Notes: generated by a model not told the origin, from the letters alone. DNA of 64,000 nucleotides from CAWAND01 sp963807065 (GCA_963807065.1 CAWDZQ010000004.1:496001-560000); one strand, 5' to 3'. Shown: positions 43,973-52,928, numbered from the stretch's first letter. Numbers and translations: made by a program.

Positions 43973-44758
43973 CTAGGGCCCACGGCTTAGTTCTACCAGA
44001 AGTTGCCAGGCGATGTCGAGATCATCTGCGGCCACCGGAGGGTTGGCCTTCAGCTCCTGCTGAGCCAAGTCCAGCCGCTTGCTGACGTCTTCGAACGCCG
44101 CCTGCTGCACCTCATCCGATCCGGCCATCAAGTCAGAGAGGGCGGCGCTGGCTGATTGCACATCTCCCCCCGCCTGCCCCAGGTTACCCTCGGCCACCGA
44201 GATTCTGGCCTGTGACACGAGCTGCATCAACCTCAGAACTGCCAGCCGTCGGCTGACCGCCTGGACGGTAGGGTTGGGCGTGCTGGCGGCCGCGTCCAGA
44301 CCATCGAGGCGGCCGGCCGTCTGGGTGGCCTCCGCTTGAAGATCGGCCAGCTCGGCGCTGAGCCGATCCACGGACCGCAAACCGGCCACCAGCGTCGGTT
44401 GACTGGCCTGCAGGCTGCCGACGTCGGCCTGCAGGGCGCTGAGTTCTTCCGCCTGCTGCCCGATTTGGCCCTGGATCTCCGCCATTTGTGCCAGTTGAGT
44501 GGCGATGGCAGCCCGTTGCGAAGCCCGCAAACTGGCCAGGTCCGCCTGGGTCCGGTCGAGTTGCTGGGTGTTTTGCTGCACGGGTGCGATGAAATCGCGA
44601 TAGATCGCAGGCAATCCAAAGTACGCGCCAATGCCCAGGCCGGCGCCGATCAAAGCGACGACCAGCAGCCGCAAGGCGACACCGAACACCCGTCGCCACA
44701 GGGATGGGCGGTTATCGGCCGCCGCCGGATCTCTAGATTCTTGGGGTTCGTCTGCCAT
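43973..44758 (-). CDS. Single-pass membrane coiled-coil protein 2
   Basis: From ATG 44758 (another ATG at 44761) a 261-residue protein: short charged cytoplasmic tail, span about residues 26-48 (VALRLLVVALIGAGLGIGAYF), then a long helical region with coiled-coil repeats (TQQLDRTQADLASLRASQRAA, QQAEELSALQADVGSLQAS, RLSAELADLQAEATQTAGRL). A further helical part contains QARISVAEGNLGQAGGDVQSASAAL. Starts 8-11 nt after the stop of the HhH-coiled-coil gene, so the two are cotranscribed. Function unknown. Confidence 0.75.
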   Translation of the reverse strand: MADEPQESRDPAAADNRPSLWRRVFGVALRLLVVALIGAGLGIGAYFGLPAIYRDFIAPVQQNTQQLDRTQADLASLRASQRAAIATQLAQMAEIQGQIGQQAEELSALQADVGSLQASQPTLVAGLRSVDRLSAELADLQAEATQTAGRLDGLDAAASTPNPTVQAVSRRLAVLRLMQLVSQARISVAEGNLGQAGGDVQSASAALSDLMAGSDEVQQAAFEDVSKRLDLAQQELKANPPVAADDLDIAWQLLVELSRGP

Positions 44759-44768
44759 CATCCGTCTC

Positions 44769-45533
44769 TCAATCCTGTCCGCTTGGCGTGGCCGTGGGTG
44801 GGGGTGTGTCCGTCGGGTTCGACGGGCTGGCCCAGGGCGCCAGGAGATCCGCCAAGCCTTGGAAGACCGCCTCCAAACGCGACTGCCGAAGGCCAAGGTC
44901 TTCAGTGGTCGCCGCCAGGCCATCCACCTGTTGGCTGAGCCCCTCCGCAGCTGCTCTGGCTAAGGCGACGTCGTCCTCCAGTCGGCTGGTTTGTGTCTCG
45001 ACTTGCGACATCCGACCGGTCAGCCCTTGAAGGGATTGTACGCGGTTGTCGATGGCGTCCAAACGACCCTGGAGAGCTTGGGCCTGGTTGGCCAGTTGGT
45101 CCGTCTGGGACCTCAGGTTTTGTACGGCGGCGCTGCGCCCGATGTCGAGAGTGCCATTGATGCCCGACATCACCGCCAATGTGAGGCCCATCGAGAGCAG
45201 CACGCTCAGGATGACGCTCGTGCCGACCAGCCAGGCGACCTGGCGCCTGGAGAAGTTTTGGGCAGGATGTCGGTCCACCGAATGCGGCGCTTCGGCCCCC
45301 CCTGCCGTCCGGGGAACACTGGGCGCTGTGACGCAGACGCGATTTTGCAGGCCTTCGAGCGTGGCCGCGCCCAGACCGCTGACGCGGCGCAGTTCATCCA
45401 CATGAAGATACGGGCGACCGGCGGCGACTCGTTCCGCCAGTGCCGGACCCACACCGGGGAGATGAGAAAGTTCCTCCACCGAAGCTGAGTTCAAGTCCAC
45501 CAGGTCACCGCCGTCTGGCTTGTCGTTTACCAT
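44769..45533 (-). CDS. Helix-hairpin-helix plus transmembrane plus coiled-coil protein
   Basis: A 254-residue protein with an unusual order. The N-terminal ComEA-like double helix-hairpin-helix (DLNSASVEELSHLPGVGPALAERV, then YLHVDELRRVSGLGAATLEGLQ) is predicted to be cytoplasmic, because there is no signal peptide and basic residues (NFSRRQ) precede a single span (about 100-124). A periplasmic or external coiled coil (QTDQLANQAQALQGRL, QVETQTSRLEDDVALARAAAEGL) ends in a Pro/Thr tail. ComEA proper has its HhH outside the cell, so this is reversed. It may tether DNA or another HhH partner to the membrane. Upstream of two further coiled-coil membrane genes and downstream of the rhomboid gene. 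Confidence 0.8.
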   Translation of the reverse strand: MVNDKPDGGDLVDLNSASVEELSHLPGVGPALAERVAAGRPYLHVDELRRVSGLGAATLEGLQNRVCVTAPSVPRTAGGAEAPHSVDRHPAQNFSRRQVAWLVGTSVILSVLLSMGLTLAVMSGINGTLDIGRSAAVQNLRSQTDQLANQAQALQGRLDAIDNRVQSLQGLTGRMSQVETQTSRLEDDVALARAAAEGLSQQVDGLAATTEDLGLRQSRLEAVFQGLADLLAPWASPSNPTDTPPPTATPSGQD

Positions 45534-45594
45534 GCCGCAATCTCTCCCATCTGCCGGCCATCCGTCGTCAAATGGCTCAGATTGGCTAAGTGCA

Positions 45595-46269
45595 TCATAT
45601 GCGCCAGGCGGAAGTTCGCCTGGAAAAGGCCCGCGCCAGGATCAGACCGAAGAGAAAACCACCCACGTGTGCCCACCAGGCGATCCCGCTGAATTGGCCC
45701 GCGCCCAACTGCCCGAGGGCCAATAAGCCGGAAGACAACTGAGACAGAAACCAAAGGCCCAAGAAGAGATAGGCAGGGATCTCCACCAACCAGGGAAGAA
45801 AGATGAGCAGGATAAGCGTCAGCACGCGGCCCGAAGGGAACAGAACCAGGTAGGCGCCCAGCACTCCGGCGATGGCCCCGCTTGCGCCCACGGTAGGAAT
45901 ACGAGACCAGGGGGCGAAGACCACCTGCGAAAGACCGGCCACAATCCCCGCCAGCAGATAGAAGGCTAGGTATCGGCCGGAGCCCATGCGATCTTCGACG
46001 TTGTCACCAAAGATGAAGAGCACCCACATGTTGCTCAGCACGTGAAACCAGCTCCCATGCAAAAACATGGAGGACAAGAGACTGAGGTAGGCCGCCGGGG
46101 ATCCCGAGCTGAGCTGCGCCGGCACCAGGCCAAAGGCCGTCAGGAAGGTCTGAAACTGCCCCTGGCCCAACGATGCTTCGAAGAAGAAGATGACCAGGTT
46201 AAGGCCGATCAACGCGTAGTTGACCCAGGGGATGGCGCGAGACCTGACGGTGTCCCGGAGTGGAATCAT
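45595..46269 (-). CDS. Rhomboid-family intramembrane serine protease
   Basis: A 224-residue six-span membrane protein. Conserved elements are FLHGSWFHVLSNMWVLFIFGDNVEDRMG (with the HxxxN of span 2), the nucleophile motif VGASGAIAGVLGAYL, and the catalytic His in AWWAHVGGFLFGLIL. Rhomboids cut other membrane proteins within or near their spans. It is the first gene of a same-strand run with three single-pass membrane proteins, which are obvious candidate substrates or partners, though this is inference. Start ATG 46269. Confidence 0.94.
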   Translation of the reverse strand: MIPLRDTVRSRAIPWVNYALIGLNLVIFFFEASLGQGQFQTFLTAFGLVPAQLSSGSPAAYLSLLSSMFLHGSWFHVLSNMWVLFIFGDNVEDRMGSGRYLAFYLLAGIVAGLSQVVFAPWSRIPTVGASGAIAGVLGAYLVLFPSGRVLTLILLIFLPWLVEIPAYLFLGLWFLSQLSSGLLALGQLGAGQFSGIAWWAHVGGFLFGLILARAFSRRTSAWRI

Positions 46270-46485
46270 TGAGGAAGCTCCGTACGCCTGTCAAACGGCC
46301 AGCGACGGATGGGATCAAGAGTCGCCACATTCTACCTCAGCCGGTGGGGGCGCCGGCCAGGCATACTCCCATCCCAGCGCCTCCGATGTCCTTCATATAT
46401 TCGCCGTATAGACTAGTAGGGTCGCCCAAGGGTCGCAACCTATGGCTTGACCCGGCCGGCAAGTATGCCCCTTTAGGAGTAGAGC

Positions 46486-49089
46486 ATGAACCTGGAAAAG
46501 TACACCCAAAAGGCACAAGAAGCGGTTCTGGCTGCGCAAGGAATCGCGCGTGACCACCATCAGACCTCGATTGAAACCTCTCACCTTCTGTTAGCCCTGG
46601 TCCAACAGCCCGAAGGCATTGTCCCCGCCATCGTCACCCGCATTGCCGGCTCGCCGGATCTCTTGGTACGCGATCTCGAAACCCAGATCGATGGACTGCC
46701 CACCATGACCGGCGCTGCCGAGCAACCGGGGCTCGCCCGGGGAGCATCATCCGCCTTGGATGATGCTGAGCAACGTGCCGCGTCGATGAAAGACGACTAC
46801 GTCTCGACGGAGCATCTCCTTCTGGCCCTGGCGGCGGGTCCCGAATCCCAACGCCTGTCCAAATATGGCCTGACTGCGGACGCCATCCTGCAGGCTCTAA
46901 CCACAATCCGCGGTTCACAGCGCGTGGTTTCGGCTCATCCCGAGGACACGTACCAGCCGTTGGAGAAATACGGACGTGACCTGACCCAACTGGCCCGGCA
47001 AGGGAAGCTGGATCCGGTGATCGGGCGGGACGAAGAGATCCGCCGAGTGGTCCAGGTGCTTTCACGGCGCACCAAGAACAATCCTGCATTGATCGGCGAC
47101 CCCGGGGTGGGTAAGACGGCGATCGTGGAGGGACTGGCACAGCGGATCATCAACGGCGACGTTCCCGAGGGCTTGAAGAACAAGCGCCTCATCCAGCTCG
47201 ATCTGGGGGCACTGGTCGCAGGGGCGAAATACCGCGGCGAGTTCGAGGAACGTCTGAAGGCCGTCCTCAAGGAAGTCACCGATGCGGCAGGGGAGGTCCT
47301 GCTCTTCCTCGACGAACTTCATACCGTGATCGGCGCCGGTGCCGCCGAAGGCGCAATGGATGCCGGAAACATGCTCAAGCCGATGCTGGCCCGGGGTGAA
47401 CTCCACCTGATAGGCGCCACAACGCTTGACGAATACCACAAGCACATCGAGAAGGACCCGGCGCTGGAGCGCCAATTCCAGCCGATCTTTGTCGACGAAC
47501 CCAGCGTGGAGGACACGGTCAGTATTCTGCGTGGTCTCAAGGACCGGTACGAAGTCCACCACGGGGTTCGCATCCAGGACAGCGCTGTCATCGCTGCCGC
47601 CACGCTGTCCCATCGCTACATCAGCGACCGTTTCTTGCCCGACAAGGCCATCGACTTGATCGACGAGGCCGGCGCCCGGCTGCGGACGGAGATCGATTCT
47701 AAGCCGCAGGCTTTGGACCAGGTGGATCGGGAGATCATGCAGTTGGAAATCGAACGCGAGGCCCTGCGTCAGGAGAAGGACAAGGCCTCCCGGGCACGGC
47801 TCGATCGCTTGGAGAACGAACTGGCCAACCTGCGCGAGGAATCCTCGGATCTCCACGCTCGCTGGACAACCCAGAAAGAGGCAATTGGGGAACTGCGCAC
47901 CACCAAGGAGAAGATCGAACAAACTCGCTACGATATCGAGCGAGCAGAACGAAAGGCTGACCTGGAAGGCGCCGCCCGATTGCGTTATGGCACGCTGCGC
48001 GACCTGGAGAGTCAGCTTTCGGATCAGGAACAACGCCTGCAGGAGCTTCAGGGCCAAGGCGCCCTCCTCAAGGAAGAGGTCGACGCCGAGGATATTGCCG
48101 CCGTGGTGTCGCGCTGGACGGGGATTCCGGTCTCGAAACTCCTCGAAGGCGAGGGCGAAAAGCTGATGCACATGGAAGAAAGGCTGCATCAGCGCGTCAT
48201 CGGTCAGGACCAGGCGGTTGAGGCGGTCTCGAACGCCGTGAGGCGCGCCCGTTCCGGGCTCCAGGACCCCGCCCGACCGATGGGTTCATTCATCTTCCTC
48301 GGGCCGACCGGTGTCGGCAAGACCGAACTCGCCAGGGCTTTGGCCGAGTTCCTGTTTGACGACGAACAGGCGATGATCCGCGTCGACATGGGGGAGTATC
48401 AGGAGAAGCACACTGTGTCCCGGCTGATTGGTGCGCCCCCGGGCTATGTGGGCTACGAAGAGGGCGGCCAGCTGACCGAACCGGTCCGGCGCCGGCCCTA
48501 CAGCGTTGTCTTGTTTGACGAGATAGAAAAGGCACATCCGGAAGTGTTCAACGTCTTGCTGCAGGTGCTCGACGACGGGCGCTTGACCGACGGGCAAGGG
48601 CGCACGGTGGACTTCCGCAACACGGTCATCATCATGACCAGCAACCTCGGCACCGAACTTTGGGGGGCCGAAGACGAAGCACAAGACGTCACCGAGGGGG
48701 CCGTACGCGAGCTCCTGACGCGTCATTTCCGACCCGAGTTCCTCAACCGCATCGACGAGATCGTAATCTTCCACAGGCTGTCACGCGATGACCTGGCCAA
48801 GATTGTCGATATTCAACTGAAGCAGGTTGTAGCCCGTCTCAAGGAACAAGGCTTGGAACTTGTCGTCTCCGATCAGGCCAAAACCCTACTGGCCGACGTG
48901 GGCTTTGATCCGGTGTATGGCGCCCGCCCGTTGAAGCGCACTATCCAAAGGCAGATCCAGGATCCCCTGGCCCTCAAGCTGATTGCCGGTGACTTCCGGC
49001 CGGGGGACGCAATTCATGTCGAGCGCAAGGGTGACGTCCTCAGCTTCAAGACGACCAAGCAGCCACAGGCCGAAGGCGTTGCAAGTTAA
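46486..49089 (+). CDS. clpB: ATP-dependent disaggregase ClpB
   Basis: HSP100 chaperone that rescues aggregated proteins with DnaK. The 867-residue protein has an N-domain (MNLEKYTQKAQEAVLAAQGIARDHHQTSIETSHLLLAL), AAA+ 1 with GDPGVGKTAIVEGLAQR, the long ClpB-type coiled-coil middle domain (about 405-525; LDQVDREIMQLEIEREALRQEK through LRYGTLRDLESQLSDQEQRLQEL) and AAA+ 2 with GPTGVGKTELARALAEF. C-terminal PVYGARPLKRTIQRQIQDPLALKL. Start ATG 46486 with AGGAG 7 nt upstream. I see no CIRCE element; TTGACC at 46447 could be a -35 box, without a good -10. Confidence 0.96.
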   Translation: MNLEKYTQKAQEAVLAAQGIARDHHQTSIETSHLLLALVQQPEGIVPAIVTRIAGSPDLLVRDLETQIDGLPTMTGAAEQPGLARGASSALDDAEQRAASMKDDYVSTEHLLLALAAGPESQRLSKYGLTADAILQALTTIRGSQRVVSAHPEDTYQPLEKYGRDLTQLARQGKLDPVIGRDEEIRRVVQVLSRRTKNNPALIGDPGVGKTAIVEGLAQRIINGDVPEGLKNKRLIQLDLGALVAGAKYRGEFEERLKAVLKEVTDAAGEVLLFLDELHTVIGAGAAEGAMDAGNMLKPMLARGELHLIGATTLDEYHKHIEKDPALERQFQPIFVDEPSVEDTVSILRGLKDRYEVHHGVRIQDSAVIAAATLSHRYISDRFLPDKAIDLIDEAGARLRTEIDSKPQALDQVDREIMQLEIEREALRQEKDKASRARLDRLENELANLREESSDLHARWTTQKEAIGELRTTKEKIEQTRYDIERAERKADLEGAARLRYGTLRDLESQLSDQEQRLQELQGQGALLKEEVDAEDIAAVVSRWTGIPVSKLLEGEGEKLMHMEERLHQRVIGQDQAVEAVSNAVRRARSGLQDPARPMGSFIFLGPTGVGKTELARALAEFLFDDEQAMIRVDMGEYQEKHTVSRLIGAPPGYVGYEEGGQLTEPVRRRPYSVVLFDEIEKAHPEVFNVLLQVLDDGRLTDGQGRTVDFRNTVIIMTSNLGTELWGAEDEAQDVTEGAVRELLTRHFRPEFLNRIDEIVIFHRLSRDDLAKIVDIQLKQVVARLKEQGLELVVSDQAKTLLADVGFDPVYGARPLKRTIQRQIQDPLALKLIAGDFRPGDAIHVERKGDVLSFKTTKQPQAEGVAS

Positions 49090-49654
49090 ACCGGGAGGGG
49101 CATAAGCTGCTGCGGCGCCTTTCGGGGCGCAGGAGCACAACCAATCAACGGCCTAGATGAGTCCCGCCTGAGGTGGGGACTCATCGAGATATGGGAGTGA
49201 CCGATGCAGGGCAGCTTTCGGGCATGCCTGCGCTCATACCCCGGGGTGACCTGGCCGGCCCATGCCGACCGCCCCATCGGCGCCGATTCACCCGGCGAGC
49301 GGCCTCCCAGTCAACGGCGAGCCACGCAGCCTACCAGAAACACCGCTCCGGCGCTCCCAAACACTGTCTATGGCGCGCAACTGCGAAGACCTGGCGGCGC
49401 TGGCGCCACCAGGACACGCTCCTCGCTCCCAGCCTGGAGACGGCAGCCAACCTCTCGATGGGCGGTGTCAAGGTCACTTTCGGTGAGCGGGCAGGCTGCC
49501 GGCACGGCTGGTCAAGCGATTTCACGCACTGTTTTTGGGACGATTACTGGACGGATGCACCCTTGTCCTGTATCATGTGGCTGGCCGACGGTATTCCAAC
49601 CCACATTCTGCTGCCAACACTGCGTGTTTTGCCAAGTCCTCCAGGAGGTGGCTC
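49090..49654. other. Gene-free stretch after clpB with hairpins
   Basis: About 565 bp. Directly after clpB a GC-rich imperfect hairpin lies at about 49107-49137. A perfect 10-bp hairpin (GATGAGTCCC / GGGACTCATC) lies at 49156-49185. Long overlapping plus-strand frames from 49173 to 49535 have no family resemblance and atypical composition (many Arg, Pro, Trp, Cys), so I treat them as non-coding. Confidence 0.5.
49156..49185 (+). terminator. Hairpin downstream of clpB
   Basis: Perfect 10-bp stem with a 10-nt loop, no T run. It may be a terminator or an mRNA 3'-end stabiliser. Confidence 0.4.
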
Positions 49655-50185
49655 ATGCGTTTGCCCTTATTGGCCGGCCTACTCGCGATCCTGCTTGGGA
49701 TGGGCCTGTTATCGTCGGGCGAGCGGGTTTCTGCCCAAACCGATTCACCGACACCCGCTCCGCAGACCAATGGCACCAGCGATGCCGGCGAGGTAAATCT
49801 CGACCCTCCGGATGCGCTCACCTCTTTCACCGTCTCCAACCCCTACTGTTTCCAGCCCGATCCTGCTGTCGACAAGTGTCAGATCAATCTTCGCTATGTC
49901 CAGGCCAACGACAACCTGACAAGCTCACCTTACCTCACCTGGCTGACGATCAACATCAGCGGCAAGAATCAATTCACGGCTACGAAGTTCTTTGAGGGCT
50001 CCATTACCTATTCCTACGCCATGGTCCCTGAAGGGATGACGGTACCTTGTGGCGCGCCCAACGCGGGTGGGGCAGGTTCCCTGTACGGCTACGTGTACTC
50101 GGTTTCGATCACACCCTTGGATTCCGGCCGAAACTCCATGGGAAACGACTCTGCCAACGTCACCTGCCCGGCTTACAATCCGTAG
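49655..50185 (+). CDS. Secreted protein of unknown family, paralogue 1
   Basis: From ATG 49655 (GGAGGTGG 4-5 nt upstream) a 176-residue protein: signal peptide MRLPLLAGLLAILLGMGLLSSG, cleavage near VSAQ, a short Pro/Thr linker, then a domain with four Cys in the blocks SNPYCFQPDPAVDKCQI, TVPCGAPNAGG and SANVTCPAYNP. The middle has amphipathic strands (YLTWLTINISGKNQFTATKFFEGSITYSYAMV). The next gene encodes a clear paralogue sharing SNPYC, CGAPNA, Y-S-V and ANVTCPA. I do not recognise the family; two disulfides are likely. Confidence 0.75.
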   Translation: MRLPLLAGLLAILLGMGLLSSGERVSAQTDSPTPAPQTNGTSDAGEVNLDPPDALTSFTVSNPYCFQPDPAVDKCQINLRYVQANDNLTSSPYLTWLTINISGKNQFTATKFFEGSITYSYAMVPEGMTVPCGAPNAGGAGSLYGYVYSVSITPLDSGRNSMGNDSANVTCPAYNP

Positions 50186-50200
50186 GAAGGGTGGCTCCTG

Positions 50201-50671
50201 ATGCGACTCTTCAAGGTCCTTTCCACCCTGCTGGTGTTCAGCCTGGTCCTGGCGCTTGGCGGCGAACCGGTGTCGGCAGCTCCCAACGCTTCCGTGATCC
50301 TTAATGTCTCCAATCCCTACTGCGCCCAATCCACCTCGGACCCGGATGTGTGCTACATCGTCTTGCGCTCGATGTCGGCCTCATCCCCCGACTCCAACCT
50401 GTCCCGCTTCGAGATTGCCATCGACGGCAAGGTGCGCCTACGCATGCATACCTTCCTCGAAGATTCAATCCTCATGAACTATGCCATGTTGGGCAAGGGT
50501 TTGAAAGTCGCCTGTGGCGCGCCCAACGCCAGCGGCGCACCGGGGTACGGCAGGATCTATTCGGTCAACTTGAGCGCCTATGGTGTTACGGGGCCGCCTT
50601 CCGTCGACATCGCCAACGTCACCTGCCCAGCGGGCTCCAACAAGAACTATATTCCCCTGATCAGCAAGTGA
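50201..50671 (+). CDS. Secreted protein of unknown family, paralogue 2
   Basis: A 156-residue protein 15 bp downstream of paralogue 1. Signal peptide MRLFKVLSTLLVFSLVLALGG, cleavage near VSAA, then the same four-Cys domain: NVSNPYCAQ, DPDVCYIVLRSM, KVACGAPNASG, GRIYSVNLSAY and IANVTCPAGSN. It ends in NYIPLISK; short C-terminal tails of the type YxPLxxK/R are common on secreted proteins of Anaerolineae in my recollection, but paralogue 1 lacks it. Tandem duplication is evident. Function unknown; probably coexpressed. Confidence 0.75.
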   Translation: MRLFKVLSTLLVFSLVLALGGEPVSAAPNASVILNVSNPYCAQSTSDPDVCYIVLRSMSASSPDSNLSRFEIAIDGKVRLRMHTFLEDSILMNYAMLGKGLKVACGAPNASGAPGYGRIYSVNLSAYGVTGPPSVDIANVTCPAGSNKNYIPLISK

Positions 50672-50740
50672 CTCTGGCGAAATCGACAGCGTTCGCCTCC
50701 GGCTTTCCCCAAACCCTGGACACATCCACTGGAAATCCTC

Positions 50741-50766
50741 AACCCTGGCAGCTTGAGTCCAGGGTT
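50741..50766 (+). terminator. Hairpin after the secreted paralogue pair
   Basis: AACCCTGG / CCAGGGTT, 8-bp stem with a 10-nt loop, about 70 nt after the stop. No T run; weak evidence. Confidence 0.35.
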
Positions 50767-50968
50767 CCTAACGTAACGTCACGGCATCGCCGGAGCACGT
50801 TCATCGGTCCAGCCAACTTGGGTACAGGAGGGCCCTCGGTCCGAGAGATGAGCCCGGGCCCCGACTGACGACCCAATGCAGGTCCCCCTGCAGACTCACC
50901 GGCCCAGACAGTCGGGCGATGGAACTAACCCGGGGATCTGAGCGAAAGGTGAACGGCCAAGTGGGAGG

Positions 50969-51907
50969 TCAAAGATAGCTGACGTGTCGCGAAAGGCGAA
51001 CCAGGACAACTTGCCAGGAAGTGAGACGAACGCCGCCACAGGTGGGGTACATCAGGTTGCCTAGGGTGGGGGTATGGGGCAGGTTACACGCGTGGCCCAG
51101 CTCATGCGCCACACAGATTGGCTGATCAGTGGCGACCGTCACATAGTCGGTCAGGGGGCCTAGAGAGCAGCCAGCCAGCCGGCCGCCATCGACGCTTTGT
51201 ACCCCAAACACGATGATCGGAGCACCCGTTCCCAGCAGTCGCCTGGCCACGCCAAAGACATGGTAGCGGAGGGCGTGCCAGGCGAAACGTCCTCCCACAC
51301 AACCCATGTCTTCGGAAGCTGCTCTTAGCGCACATCCAAGGTCCAGTCGAGCGATATCGGGATGGCCCACAGCCAGCCACGCTGCCGTCGGCTCAGCCGG
51401 TCCGGCAAAGGCGCCCTGCATCGACCACGGGTTGGCAGGCATCAGCCGGACGTTGGCCTGTTTGCGGTAGATTTGGGCCGCCAATTGAAGGGCCTGCAGC
51501 ATCTTGGCCCGCATCTCGTCGTCCGCCTCGGGGGGCAGCATCACGTGGACTCGAAGCCGCTTCTCGGCCAGTACCCCGACCGCAGACAGCAAGCCATCGG
51601 GCACGGCCACGCCTGCCCAAAACAACGTCCCCAATATGGACCAGATCCAGGCCAGTATCCGGCCCAGGTAAGGAAGGGCCAGCACCAGGGCCAACGGCGC
51701 CAAAATGCCGTCTAACGCCCAGCCAAGGCTGGATTCAATCCACACCACAAGATAGCCCAGGGGCGTCATCAGAACGTCGATGATCGCCGCCAGCGTCGTC
51801 GCCACCAGCACGGCCGGCCGGCCGAGGCCGCGTTCCACCCCCATTTCAACCGCCCTGGACCGGTCCAGGCCGGCTTTGATCCTGCCAGCCAGGGTCGTCT
51901 CGGTCAC
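50969..51907 (-). CDS. Membrane metzincin-like zinc metalloprotease
   Basis: A 312-residue protein. An N-terminal membrane region has two hydrophobic blocks (about 30-58 and 66-100). The C-terminal part ends with ICVAHELGHACNLPHTPTLGNLMYP. HExxHxxNxxH gives three His ligands and the catalytic Glu, and the Met of NLMYP lies where a Met-turn is expected, so it looks like a metzincin in which Asn replaces the usual Gly. Cys near the motif (HACNLPH, YPTCGG) could form a disulfide. Substrate unknown. The GTG start overlaps the upstream stop as GTGA, so it is coupled to the DUF3052-like gene and mgsA. Confidence 0.8.
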   Translation of the reverse strand: MTETTLAGRIKAGLDRSRAVEMGVERGLGRPAVLVATTLAAIIDVLMTPLGYLVVWIESSLGWALDGILAPLALVLALPYLGRILAWIWSILGTLFWAGVAVPDGLLSAVGVLAEKRLRVHVMLPPEADDEMRAKMLQALQLAAQIYRKQANVRLMPANPWSMQGAFAGPAEPTAAWLAVGHPDIARLDLGCALRAASEDMGCVGGRFAWHALRYHVFGVARRLLGTGAPIIVFGVQSVDGGRLAGCSLGPLTDYVTVATDQPICVAHELGHACNLPHTPTLGNLMYPTCGGVRLTSWQVVLVRLSRHVSYL

Positions 51908-52329
51908 AGCTTTGGTCTACCGCGAAGCTCGCTCCGGATGACAAAGCGAGTGGCGTAGAACTCATCCGAGAACGACGCTACTTTGTTGTCCACCAGCACC
52001 GTCTCAAGCGCCGCCGCCTGCATGTCCTCCCAGGTCATGTCCATTCCGTACTTTCCCAGATATGCCTTCTTGGGGAACATCACCCACAGCCCACCATCGG
52101 GCGCGATCATCTCCGCCAGATCCCAGATCCTGTCCGAAAAGTCCTGCCGCGATTCCGGCCAATAGAAGACCAGGCCGAAGTTGCCCGAGACGGGATCGAT
52201 CTCCCAACGCGTCTCCCCTATGCCGGCGGTCCGCAGCATAGCTTCAGACGTCGAATCAGCGCCCAACAGGCCAACCCGCATACCCGGCTTCATTCCGAAC
52301 TTGCGCGCCATCGCCTGGCGGTCGCTCAT
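51904..52329 (-). CDS. DUF3052-like protein
   Basis: A 141-residue soluble protein with a Rossmann-like outline: KFGMKPGMRVGLLGADSTSE at the N-terminus, LVFYWPESRQDFSDRIWDLAEMIAPDGGLWVMFPKKA in the centre and ETVLVDNKVASFSDEFYATRFVIR at the end. This resembles DUF3052 proteins, which look like methyltransferase folds without the AdoMet motif. Function unknown. Its ATG overlaps the mgsA stop by one base (TAATG) and its stop overlaps the protease start, so the three genes form one operon. Confidence 0.72.
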   Translation of the reverse strand: MSDRQAMARKFGMKPGMRVGLLGADSTSEAMLRTAGIGETRWEIDPVSGNFGLVFYWPESRQDFSDRIWDLAEMIAPDGGLWVMFPKKAYLGKYGMDMTWEDMQAAALETVLVDNKVASFSDEFYATRFVIRSELRGRPKL

Positions 52330-52775
52330 TAGCGGCCTAATCTGGCGGCGTAGTCCGCCTGGCGGCGGTCATACGACTTCTCGAACAAAGGCGACGAAAT
52401 CAGAAAGTCTGCCGTCGACCGGTTGCAGGCTGTGGGAAGGTTGTAGAGGACCGCCAGGCGAAGCAGGGCCTTCACATCAGGGTCGTGCGGCTGCGGCTCG
52501 AGCGGGTCCCAAAAGAAGATCAGCATGTCGATAGTGCCTTCGGAGATGCGGGACCCCAGCTGCTGGTCGCCTCCCAGGGGGCCACTGAGCAAACGGGAGA
52601 TCTTGAGATCCAGAGTCTCCTCCAGCATTTTGCCGGTGCCTCCGGTGCCGTACAGCTCGTGCTCCCCCAGGGCGTCACGGTTGAACCTGGCCCATTCCAG
52701 CAGGTCCGCCTTGCGATGGTCGTGTGCGACCAGGGCAATCCTCTTCCGTTTCCCCATCGAGATGATGTCGACCAT
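52329..52775 (-). CDS. mgsA: Methylglyoxal synthase
   Basis: Converts dihydroxyacetone phosphate to methylglyoxal and phosphate (EC 4.2.3.3), a bypass of lower glycolysis under phosphate limitation. Signature segments: KRIALVAHDHRKADLLEWA, YGTGGTGKMLEE, GPLGGDQQLG (with the catalytic Asp), MLIFFWDPLEPQPHDPDVKALLRLAVLYNLPTACNRSTADFLI. From ATG 52775, which has AGGGAGG 5 nt upstream, 148 residues. A longer frame from TTG 52799 is less likely. First gene of an operon with a DUF3052-like and a metalloprotease gene, with no obvious metabolic link. Confidence 0.94.
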   Translation of the reverse strand: MVDIISMGKRKRIALVAHDHRKADLLEWARFNRDALGEHELYGTGGTGKMLEETLDLKISRLLSGPLGGDQQLGSRISEGTIDMLIFFWDPLEPQPHDPDVKALLRLAVLYNLPTACNRSTADFLISSPLFEKSYDRRQADYAARLGR

Positions 52776-52928
52776 CTTCGCCTCCCTGACACGCCCCAAC
52801 GGGTGGGGTCAGTCGCCGACACCCCTGCTCGGACTCAATTGTGAAAATTGTCACATGTCGAATGCTGGCTTAACTGAAACTGGGACGGCCAAGGCCGTCC
52901 CAGCAATGGTCGTTGCGTCCCAGCGGCC

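Noticed and set aside
49173..49995. Long plus-strand frames after clpB, overlapping the first secreted paralogue
   Set aside because: Arg/Pro/Cys/Trp-rich, no start signals or homology; the real gene in this area is in another frame with a good signal peptide.
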